Shown piece after piece: positions 1-5,461 of a stretch of DNA of 6,657 nucleotides. The stretch comes from JAVMKJ01 sp031732875 (GTDB lineage Bacteria > Pseudomonadota > Gammaproteobacteria > Competibacterales > Competibacteraceae). Made by a program: the position numbers and the translations under genes. The stretch covers positions 1 to 6,657 of the forward strand of contig JAVMKL010000068.1 in the NCBI GenBank assembly GCA_031732875.1, in the 5' to 3' direction. Under the pieces are notes generated by a model. That model was not told the origin of the DNA. It saw only the letters and a program-made list of their open reading frames with translations, and made no database searches. How positions within the stretch are numbered: position 1 is the first letter of the stretch; every line of letters begins with the position of its first letter.

Positions 1-72
1 GTGGCAACGAATTCGGGTTGGACGCCCGGACGGGCCGGTCGGACCCAGTATCGAATGGACCGAACCGACCTG

Positions 73-130
73 GAACCCGGTCGCCAGCCGCTCCCAATAC
101 GTCGGAGCGATGGGTGGTTCAATTTTTTAT
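73..130 (+). terminator. Weak terminator-like structure: nested inverted repeats followed by T6
   Basis: A perfect 6-bp inverted repeat, CGCTCC (89-94) and GGAGCG (104-109), has a 9-base loop. It is enclosed by a second pair, GAACC (73-77) and GGTTC (116-120), immediately followed by AATTTTTTAT (121-130), the most AT-rich spot in the window. The outer stem is short and its loop long, so this is not a textbook intrinsic terminator. It would suit the end of an upstream transcript just before the lipoprotein gene, but it conflicts with reading 1-190 as coding. Confidence 0.25.
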
Positions 131-170
131 CCCTACCGCTGGAACGCCGCTTTCCAGCCGCCATTTTCAA

Positions 171-176
171 GAGGAG
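171..176 (+). promoter_or_regulatory. Ribosome binding site of the small lipoprotein gene
   Basis: GAGGAG lies 10 bases before ATG 187 and is the reason for choosing that start over the far-upstream GTG at base 1 of the same open frame. The later in-frame ATG at 226 has no comparable leader and would leave a signal sequence without its basic N-region. Confidence 0.6.
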
Positions 177-186
177 TGACACCATC

Positions 187-666
187 ATGACCAATGCCCG
201 TTTCAATCGTCCGCGCGGGGTGCGCATGTGGCTAGTGGGAGTGGGCCTTCTGGGCCTTTCCGCCTGCGGTACCCTGCAACCGCCCCCCACCGCCCAGAGC
301 ATTGCCGGCCTGACGCCCTCGGGCACCGTGACCCTGACCGAGACCGTCGCGGCAGGCATGACGGGGGGAACCGGTTCGCTGACGTTCCAGGGGCGCACCT
401 ATCCGTTCAGGGTCGTCGGCACGGTGGTCGGACCCGGTGGCGCTTCGCGGATCCAGGCCGTCGGCGAGGTCTACCGGCTGAACCGTCTGTCCGACTTCGA
501 GGGGACTTATTCGGAGGGAACGGGGCAGGCCGGACTCGCCACGTCGGGTAAGGCGGAATTGTGGATGCGGAACCAGGCGGGCGTGATCATGCACCTGACC
601 GGCACCAGCGAGGGCGTCGTGCTCTCGCTCGGACGCGATGAGGTCCTGATCCAACTGGCGAACTGA
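187..666 (+). CDS. Small predicted outer-membrane lipoprotein of unknown function
   Basis: A 159-residue protein. The N-terminus carries several arginines (residues 5-13), then a hydrophobic stretch (15-24) ending in the lipobox L24-S25-A26-C27. Cys27 is therefore the predicted lipidated residue, and Gly at +2 rather than Asp suggests sorting to the outer membrane. The mature part is rich in Gly, Thr, Val and alternating hydrophobic residues, with stretches such as GSLTFQGRTYPF, IQAVGEVYRL, LSDFEGTY and LWMRNQAGVIMHL. This suggests a small all-beta fold. The pattern of a tight Gly-rich strand, a YPF strand and a closing GVVLSLG...LIQL strand faintly recalls the DUF1134/EipA periplasmic beta-barrel proteins, but that is a pattern impression only, and no function is claimed. 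It starts a run of same-strand exported products, with the arylsulfatase gene 90 bases downstream. An inverted repeat overlaps its stop codon. Confidence 0.8.
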   Translation: MTNARFNRPRGVRMWLVGVGLLGLSACGTLQPPPTAQSIAGLTPSGTVTLTETVAAGMTGGTGSLTFQGRTYPFRVVGTVVGPGGASRIQAVGEVYRLNRLSDFEGTYSEGTGQAGLATSGKAELWMRNQAGVIMHLTGTSEGVVLSLGRDEVLIQLAN

Positions 667-697
667 ACCCGCGCAACCGAACGGAACCGGCGGGTTC
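665..697 (+). other. 8-bp inverted repeat overlapping the lipoprotein stop codon
   Basis: GAACCCGC (665-672) and GCGGGTTC (690-697) are perfect reverse complements separated by 17 bases, and the loop contains a smaller CCG-AA-CGG repeat (677-684). In RNA this would form a stable hairpin starting inside the stop codon TGA. No T-run follows, so it is not an intrinsic terminator as such. It could be an attenuating or mRNA-stabilising hairpin between the lipoprotein and sulfatase genes. Confidence 0.4.
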
Positions 698-714
698 GAC
701 CCCTTCGAGACGAC

Positions 715-728
715 GCGGGCCGGCCCGC
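715..728. repeat. Perfect 14-bp GC-only palindrome
   Basis: GCGGGCCGGCCCGC is its own reverse complement and lies about 30 bases before the arylsulfatase start, next to the hairpin at 665-697. It could be a dimeric protein-binding site, a compact hairpin, or chance in GC-rich DNA. With only one copy seen it cannot be assigned a role. Confidence 0.4.
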
Positions 729-741
729 CAAGCGCATCAAC

Positions 742-750
742 GAGAGGTGA
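742..750 (+). promoter_or_regulatory. Ribosome binding site of the arylsulfatase gene
   Basis: GAGAGGTGA ends 6 bases before ATG 757, which is also the start giving a proper basic N-region and hydrophobic core for the signal peptide. Confidence 0.6.
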
Positions 751-756
751 AACACC

Positions 757-2355
757 ATGCTACGAAACAAACTCCTCAGTTACGGTCTGGCCGTGTTCGC
801 CACCGCTACGGCGCTGCTGGGCGTCGTCGTTCCGGCGCAAGCGGCGGACCCGAAACCCAACATCCTCGTGATCTGGGGCGATGACATCGGCCGGGACAAC
901 ATCAGCGCCTACAGCCTCGGCATCATGGGCTACCAGACGCCGAACATCGACCGCATCGCCAAGGAAGGGGCGCTGTTCACCGACTCCTACGCGCAGCAAA
1001 GTTGCACGGCGGGCCGCGCGTCGTTCATTCTCGGCCAGCATCCCTTCCGCACCGGCTTGCTGACCATCGGCATGCCGGGCTCGCCGCAAGGCATTCCCGA
1101 GTGGGCGCCCACCATCGCGGACCTGCTGAAGCAGCAAGGCTACGCCACCGGCCAGTTCGGCAAGAACCACCTGGGCGACCGCGACTCGCACTTGCCGACC
1201 GTGCATGGCTTCGACGAGTTCCTCGGCAACCTCTACCACCTGAACGCCGAGGAAGAGCCGGAGACCTACTACTATCCGAAGGACCCCGAGTTCAGGAAGA
1301 ACTACGGTCCGCGCGGCGTGCTCCATGCGTGGTCGGACGGCAGGGGCGGCCAGAAGATCGAGGACACCGGCCCGCTGACCCGCGCGCGGATGCCCACCGT
1401 GGACCTCGAAATCTACGACGCCGCGAACAAGTTCATCGACGCCCAAGTGAAGGAGAAAAAGCCGTTCTTCGTCTGGTTCAACACCACGCGGATGCACGTC
1501 TGGACCCATCTCAAGCCATCGGCGCAGGGACGGACCGGCATCGGCCTCTATCCCGACGGCATGGTGGAACACGACGACATGGTGGGTGCGCTGCTCAAAC
1601 GGCTCGACGAACTCGGCGTCGCCGGCAACACCATCGTCGTCTACGGCACCGACAACGGGGCGGAGGAAGCGACTTGGCCGGACGGCGGCACGATGCCGTT
1701 CAAGGGCGAGAAAGGCACCACTTGGGAGGGCGGCTTCCGGGTGCCGATGCTCGTCCGTTGGCCGGGCGTGATCAAGCCGGGCACGATCATCAACGAGATC
1801 TTCTCGCAGGAAGACTGGTTGCCGACGCTGCTGGCGGCGGCGGGCGAGCCGGCCATCGTCGAGAAAGTGAAGCAGGGCTACGAAGCCAACGGCAAGACCT
1901 GGAAAGCTCACCTCGACGGCTACAATTTCCTGCCGTTCTTCAAGGGCGAGGTCAAGAAAGGCCCGCGCGAGGAAATCTTCTACTTCGGTCAGGGTGGCGA
2001 CCTCAACGCCGTGCGCTGGAACGACTGGAAGGTTTCCTTCGCCGTCGAGGACGGCAACATCGCCACCGCCGTGCGCAACGTGCCCGGCTGGCCGGTGATC
2101 ACCAACCTCCGGGCCGATCCCTACGAGCGGGCCGCGAGCCAATCGGGAATGTACATCCGCTGGTATGCCGACAACATCTGGCTGTTCATCCCGGTGCAGC
2201 AAAAGCTCAAGGCGTTTCTCACCACGCTGCCGGACTATCCGTTCCAGCAGGGTAGCAGCCTGAACGCCGCCGGCATCAACTACAACTCCCTCCAGGCGAT
2301 GCAGGCCATGAAACGCCTGAAGGAATTGGAAAGTCTCCCGTCACCGCACAACTGA
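757..2355 (+). CDS. Secreted arylsulfatase, formylglycine-dependent sulfatase family
   Basis: A 532-residue alkaline-phosphatase-superfamily sulfatase that should hydrolyse sulfate esters to free sulfate in the periplasm or outside the cell; the natural substrate is unknown. Residues 1-29 form a Sec signal peptide (MLRNK, hydrophobic core, then AQA for cleavage). Asp42-Asp43 in the early strand NILVIWGDD are the expected metal ligands. C83-T84-A85-G86-R87 is the catalytic motif, of C-x-P/A-x-R form, in which the cysteine is converted to formylglycine. GKNHLG (135-140) matches the usual GK(W)HLG block with Lys136 and His138. MHVWTH (246-251) supplies a catalytic-region histidine, T298-D299-N300 the second metal-binding Asp/Asn pair, and Lys319 lies in the following KGEKGTTWEGG block. 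LRADPYER (451-458) is the typical C-terminal sulfatase element. The length suits the family and there is no frame disruption. No formylglycine-generating enzyme is encoded in the window, so maturation must rely on a gene elsewhere. I am sure of the family and unsure of the substrate. Confidence 0.95.
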   Translation: MLRNKLLSYGLAVFATATALLGVVVPAQAADPKPNILVIWGDDIGRDNISAYSLGIMGYQTPNIDRIAKEGALFTDSYAQQSCTAGRASFILGQHPFRTGLLTIGMPGSPQGIPEWAPTIADLLKQQGYATGQFGKNHLGDRDSHLPTVHGFDEFLGNLYHLNAEEEPETYYYPKDPEFRKNYGPRGVLHAWSDGRGGQKIEDTGPLTRARMPTVDLEIYDAANKFIDAQVKEKKPFFVWFNTTRMHVWTHLKPSAQGRTGIGLYPDGMVEHDDMVGALLKRLDELGVAGNTIVVYGTDNGAEEATWPDGGTMPFKGEKGTTWEGGFRVPMLVRWPGVIKPGTIINEIFSQEDWLPTLLAAAGEPAIVEKVKQGYEANGKTWKAHLDGYNFLPFFKGEVKKGPREEIFYFGQGGDLNAVRWNDWKVSFAVEDGNIATAVRNVPGWPVITNLRADPYERAASQSGMYIRWYADNIWLFIPVQQKLKAFLTTLPDYPFQQGSSLNAAGINYNSLQAMQAMKRLKELESLPSPHN

Positions 2356-2375
2356 TTCTTAACTGGGCACCTCAC

Positions 2376-2389
2376 AAACGAGTTCGTTT
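2376..2389. other. AT-richer inverted repeat between sulfatase and propeller genes
   Basis: AAACGA (2376-2381) and TCGTTT (2384-2389) are perfect reverse complements around a 2-base centre. As RNA this would be a 5-bp stem with a 4-base loop. It sits in the 51-base gap, just upstream of the ribosome binding site of the next gene. It is too weak for a confident terminator. An operator half-site pair or a processing hairpin is possible. Confidence 0.3.
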
Positions 2390-2395
2390 CACTTC

Positions 2396-2400
2396 GGAGA
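2396..2400 (+). promoter_or_regulatory. Ribosome binding site deciding the start of the propeller gene
   Basis: GGAGA ends 6 bases before ATG 2407. The in-frame GTG at 2401 directly abuts this site and is therefore an unlikely start. Confidence 0.6.
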
Positions 2401-2406
2401 GTGACC

Positions 2407-4452
2407 ATGCACAAATCATCGGTATTGACGGCGTTCGCCGTCTCCAGCCTCCTGCTGGGAGGGCCGGCTCTCGCGGTCGAGGAACTCAAAGGGGAAGTGC
2501 TCGGTGGGGGCGCCCCCATCGCCGATTCCACCGTGACCCTGTGGGCGGCGGGCCTGGAGGCACCGAAGGAATTGGCGCGGACGCGGACCAACACCGAAGG
2601 TCGGTTCGAGCTGAGCATTGCCCGCCCCCATGGGGGGGAGACTCACCTCTACCTGATCGCCCAGGGCGGCACGCCCACGGCGAACAAGGCGGGCGGGGCC
2701 AACCCCGCTATCGCATTGATGACGGTGCTGGGCAGCAAGCCGCCGGCGAAGATCACGATCAACGAGATGACGACCATCGCCTCGGTATGGACGCACAACC
2801 AGTTCATCGAGGGCACGGCGATCAAGGGCCAGCCGCTGCAACTGAAGATCGCGGCGGGCAACGTGCCCAGCTTCGTCGATCTCGCGACCGGTGGCTGGGG
2901 CGCGACCATCCAGGACCCGCTCAACAGCAGCCAGACGCCCACCATGGCCAACTTCGCTAGCCTGGCCGACGCGCTGGCCGGGTGCGTGACGCCGGTCAAG
3001 GCGGATGCATGCGCCGCGCTCTTTGCCGCTGCGACCGGGCCGGACGGCAAAGCTCCGGCCGATACGCTGACGGCGGCCGAAGCCATCGCCCGGACCCCTT
3101 GGTACAAACCGGAACGGATCTTCGCCTTGCTCGAAGCCTTCTATCCGATCCCGCAGGGCAAGACGATGCGCGCCGTGCCGTACATGCCGTATCTGCAATG
3201 GGCGCCCAGCGCCTGGGTCCTGCCCCTGAAGGTGACGGGCGGCGGGTACCGCGCGGGCGGCAAAGCCATGTTCGACAGCGAGGGCAACCTCTGGGTGGGC
3301 GACAACTTTACAGTCGGCTGGCAGGGGCAGGACATGCTATGGCAGGGTAACGCCACCAAGTTCGACCCCAACGGCAAGCCGCTGTCGCCCATGACCACCG
3401 GCTTTGCGGGCGGCGGCATGCAGGGCGGGACCTTCGGCGCGGCCATCGACGCTAAGGATAACGCTTGGCTTACCAGCTACGGCGGCAAGACGATCACCGT
3501 ATTCGACAAGAACGGCAAGCCGCTGACCCCGCCCGAGGGCATCAACTTCGGCGGCAAGCTTGGCCTGATGCAGGGCGTGATCGTCACCCCGAGCGGCGAT
3601 GTCTGGGTGGTGGGCGTCGAGAAGAACCAACTCGTCTTCTTCCCGAAGGGTGACCTGGGCCAAGGCCGCATCGTTTGCGAAGGCAAAAGCGCCGAGCCCT
3701 GTGCGTCGTTCAAAATGCCGTTCCACCTGGGGATAGACCAGCAGAACAGGATCTGGGTCACCAACGGGGCCAGCGACGAAGTCGTTCGCTTTCCGGCCAG
3801 TGATCCGAGCAAGGTCGAGCGGTTCAAGTCGGGCTACAGCGGCAGCGGCCTGGGCATCGACAGCCAGGGCAATGTTTGGGTGACCAACCGCTTCGGCAAC
3901 GGGATTCACGGCCTGGAGAGGATGGCGAAGGTGGGCCTCGTCCTGATGATGGGCGGCAACGTCGACCGGACCCTCGCCTACTCTATGTTCGAGCAGAAGG
4001 GTGGCCCGGATGGCGGCAGCGTCTCTCTCTTTCGACCCGACGGCACGCAGTTTCCCGGCTCGCCCTTCACGGGCGGAAGCCTACCCGGACCATGGGCGGC
4101 GACCATCGCCGGTGACGACACGGTGTGGGTCTCCAACTTCGCCGGTGCGGTGGGGCGGATCGCGCATCTGTGCGGCGCGAGGACGGAGAACTGCCCGCCC
4201 GGCTTCAAGACCGGCGATCAGATCTCACCGCCGGGCGGCTACGTGGGTGGAGGCCTGCAGATGCAGACCGATCTCGCGATCAGTCCGGCGGGGGATGTCT
4301 GGGTGATGGATAATTGGCAGGACATTAATAGCTGCTACGGCGATCCTGAGGAAGCGCTGTCGACGCGCTGCGGCGGGCAGGGCGTGACGATTTTCTACGG
4401 GATGGCCAAGCCGGTGCACGCGCCGCAGATCGGGCCGGTGCGGGCGCTGTAG
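2407..4452 (+). CDS. Secreted Ig-like plus seven-motif NHL/Vgb-type beta-propeller protein, function unknown
   Basis: A 681-residue exported protein with a signal peptide at 1-23 ending in PALA. Residues of about 26-70 resemble a carboxypeptidase-regulatory-like (transthyretin/Ig-type) domain, with the closing signature TNTEGRFEL. Residues of about 95-275 form a linker region that I believe is conserved with this protein type (INEMTTIASVWT, IAAGNVPSFVDL, QDPLNSSQTPT, APSAW). From about 285 come seven recurring strand motifs of the kind D-x-x-G-N-x-W-V-x-N, with tryptophans at 296, 354, 400, 450, 491, 574 and 632. This is the hallmark of NHL or virginiamycin-B-lyase-like (COG4257) propellers. 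The linker-strand motif F-D-x-N-G-K-P-L-x-P occurs twice and a relative (FRPDGTQFPGSPF) once. The only eight cysteines lie in four close pairs (193/202, 424/432, 589/596, 643/655), consistent with disulfides after export. Related proteins are usually named only by domain. A lyase, binding or scaffold role is possible. Placed between a sulfatase and a barrel protein, it may bind a sulfated or glycan ligand, but that is inference. Confidence 0.85.
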   Translation: MHKSSVLTAFAVSSLLLGGPALAVEELKGEVLGGGAPIADSTVTLWAAGLEAPKELARTRTNTEGRFELSIARPHGGETHLYLIAQGGTPTANKAGGANPAIALMTVLGSKPPAKITINEMTTIASVWTHNQFIEGTAIKGQPLQLKIAAGNVPSFVDLATGGWGATIQDPLNSSQTPTMANFASLADALAGCVTPVKADACAALFAAATGPDGKAPADTLTAAEAIARTPWYKPERIFALLEAFYPIPQGKTMRAVPYMPYLQWAPSAWVLPLKVTGGGYRAGGKAMFDSEGNLWVGDNFTVGWQGQDMLWQGNATKFDPNGKPLSPMTTGFAGGGMQGGTFGAAIDAKDNAWLTSYGGKTITVFDKNGKPLTPPEGINFGGKLGLMQGVIVTPSGDVWVVGVEKNQLVFFPKGDLGQGRIVCEGKSAEPCASFKMPFHLGIDQQNRIWVTNGASDEVVRFPASDPSKVERFKSGYSGSGLGIDSQGNVWVTNRFGNGIHGLERMAKVGLVLMMGGNVDRTLAYSMFEQKGGPDGGSVSLFRPDGTQFPGSPFTGGSLPGPWAATIAGDDTVWVSNFAGAVGRIAHLCGARTENCPPGFKTGDQISPPGGYVGGGLQMQTDLAISPAGDVWVMDNWQDINSCYGDPEEALSTRCGGQGVTIFYGMAKPVHAPQIGPVRAL

Positions 4453-4497
4453 AAGTATTGCCTTCGGATCGCTTTCGGCGGTCCGTGAGCCTCTTCC

Positions 4498-4502
4498 AAG
4501 GA
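4498..4502 (+). promoter_or_regulatory. Ribosome binding site deciding the start of the barrel-protein gene
   Basis: AAGGA lies 9 bases before ATG 4512, against 15 before the in-frame ATG at 4518. The earlier in-frame TTG at 4458 has no leader and would add an unlikely charged extension before the signal peptide. Confidence 0.5.
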
Positions 4503-4511
4503 AATCGATCG

Positions 4512-5333
4512 ATGAAGATGAATCTCGACAGACGAGCCATGCAAAGCGCCGCGTTCGTGGCCGCGCTGCTGGCGGGCGCCTCCGCGCACGCCGAAATGAG
4601 TGCCGAGGAACTGGCGAAGCTGGCGCAGAATCCGGTGGGCAACCTGATCAGCCTGCCGTTCCAGAACAACACCAATCTCAACTTCGGGCCGGAGAAGGGG
4701 ACGCAGAACGTGCTCAACATCCAGCCGGTGATCCCGATCTCGGTGAACGACGACTGGAACATCATCACCCGCACCATCGTGCCAGTGATCTCCATGCCGT
4801 CGCTTTACCCGGGCGACGACCGCACCAACGGCATCGGCGACACGGTCTTCACGGCGTTCCTGTCGCCGGCCAAGCCCGGTCACTGGATTTGGGGCGCGGG
4901 GCCGGTCGTCCAGTTGCCGACCAACAGCGATGCGGAACTCGGCAACAAGAACTGGGGCCTGGGTCCGTCCTTCGTGGTGTTGCACCTCGACAAAGGCGAT
5001 CCGTGGGTGTACGGCGTGCTGGTCAACAACATCTGGTCGCTCACCAGCGACCGGCGCGGCGGCTCGTACAACAACGGCCTGATCCAGCCCTTCGTCAACT
5101 ACAACTTCGAGGGCGGCTTCTATCTCACCAGCGCGCCCATTCTGACCGTCGACTGGAAGGCCGACAGCGGCCAGCAGTGGACCGTGCCCCTGGGCGGCGG
5201 CGTGGGCAAGATCTTCCACTTCGGCAAGCTGCCGGTGAACGCGCAGTTGTCGGCCTACTACAACGTGGTCACGCCCGACGACGGCGCCGACTGGCAGATT
5301 CGCGCGCAGGTGCAGTTGATGTTTCCCAAATAG
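4512..5333 (+). CDS. 'Neuromedin U'-type family protein, likely outer-membrane transporter (PF13557-like)
   Basis: A 273-residue exported protein. The signal peptide (1-27) has a short basic region, a hydrophobic core and AHA before Glu28. The mature start MSAEELAKLAQNPVGNLIS and the following blocks (FQNNTNLNFGPEKG, NIQPVIPISVNDDWNIITR, NGIGDT, GAGPVVQLPT, WTVPLGGGVGKIF) match a proteobacterial family widely labelled 'neuromedin U', a misnomer unrelated to the animal peptide. The family is usually placed with the MetA-pathway phenol-degradation/transporter group, PF13557. Alternating polar and hydrophobic strands with frequent aromatic residues (for example FVNYNFEGGFYLTSAPILTV) fit an outer-membrane beta-barrel. 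The last residues are LMFPK, so the usual terminal aromatic is followed by Pro-Lys rather than ending the chain. The substrate is unknown. It follows the propeller gene by 59 bases, so co-transcription with the sulfatase and propeller genes is likely, and a role in moving a substrate or product across the outer membrane is a reasonable guess. Confidence 0.85.
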   Translation: MKMNLDRRAMQSAAFVAALLAGASAHAEMSAEELAKLAQNPVGNLISLPFQNNTNLNFGPEKGTQNVLNIQPVIPISVNDDWNIITRTIVPVISMPSLYPGDDRTNGIGDTVFTAFLSPAKPGHWIWGAGPVVQLPTNSDAELGNKNWGLGPSFVVLHLDKGDPWVYGVLVNNIWSLTSDRRGGSYNNGLIQPFVNYNFEGGFYLTSAPILTVDWKADSGQQWTVPLGGGVGKIFHFGKLPVNAQLSAYYNVVTPDDGADWQIRAQVQLMFPK

Positions 5334-5461
5334 CGACCGATCGAACTGGAACGACATTGCGGTGGACGCGCCACCGGTTGGAACTTCCCCGATGGGTGGC
5401 GCGAGCACGCGAGGCGGGCTATGGTGATCGATAAACACCACGCATCTTAAAGGGGAAAACC
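5334..5461. other. 128-base gap before the patatin gene, with a small hairpin
   Basis: This is the longest intergenic gap and the most likely transcript break. It holds a perfect 6-bp inverted repeat, CGGTGG (5360-5365) and CCACCG (5371-5376), with a 5-base loop but no T-run. It also holds a possible nine-codon reading frame (5421-5450) ending at the patatin ribosome binding site. I could not pair a convincing -35 with a -10; TATGGT (5420-5425) and GATAAA (5430-5435) have no good partner upstream. Confidence 0.35.
5451..5455 (+). promoter_or_regulatory. Ribosome binding site of the patatin gene
   Basis: AGGGG lies 6 bases before ATG 5462, which begins a lipoprotein-type signal sequence. Confidence 0.55.

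Larger units (their letters stand above)
2..190 (+). other. Possible C-terminal end of an upstream gene (partial, uncertain frame)
   Basis: No stop occurs in any plus-strand frame before about base 177, so a plus-strand gene entering from the left would have to end at 177-179 (frame 3) or 188-190 (frame 2). Frame 2 gives the more protein-like tail (it contains IEWTEPTWNPV and GGSIFYPYRWNAAF) and its TGA would overlap the next gene's ATG as ATGA, a common sign of translational coupling. Third-position GC is similar in all three frames (about 64-67% over the first 39 codons), so composition does not decide. The T-rich tract at 121-130 argues that this could instead be non-coding. I recognise no family. 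The frame-1 reading, which would extend the lipoprotein upstream to base 1, is not believable because it would bury the signal sequence. Confidence 0.25.

Noticed and set aside
2..120. IEWTEPTWNPV in frame 2 resembles the start of phage Gp37/DUF5131 proteins
   Set aside because: In that family the motif is N-terminal and followed by a cysteine cluster. Here it would lie near a C-terminus and no cysteines follow, so the likeness is probably chance.
686..706. T-arm-like string GGTTCGACC suggesting a tRNA
   Set aside because: No acceptor, D-arm or anticodon arm can be formed around it; the GGTTC is part of the inverted repeat at 665-697.
760..2202. Minus-strand open frame of 480 codons opposite the arylsulfatase gene
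   Set aside because: It is an antisense shadow of a well-supported sulfatase gene in GC-rich DNA. Its translation is rich in Arg, Val, Ala, His and Glu without recognisable motifs.
1002..2255. Plus-strand open frame of 417 codons in another frame within the sulfatase gene
   Set aside because: The translation is dominated by Arg, His, Gly and Ala, typical of an out-of-frame reading of GC-rich coding DNA.
4465..4486. Possible hairpin between the propeller and barrel genes (GGATCG with CGGTCC)
   Set aside because: It needs a G-U pair in a 6-bp stem and has no T-run; too weak to report as a feature.
5377..5435. Sigma-70-like promoter before the patatin gene (TTGGAA, TATGGT, GATAAA)
   Set aside because: No -35/-10 pair has acceptable spacing: TTGGAA to TATGGT is about 36 bases, and the positions 17 bases upstream of either -10 candidate show no match.
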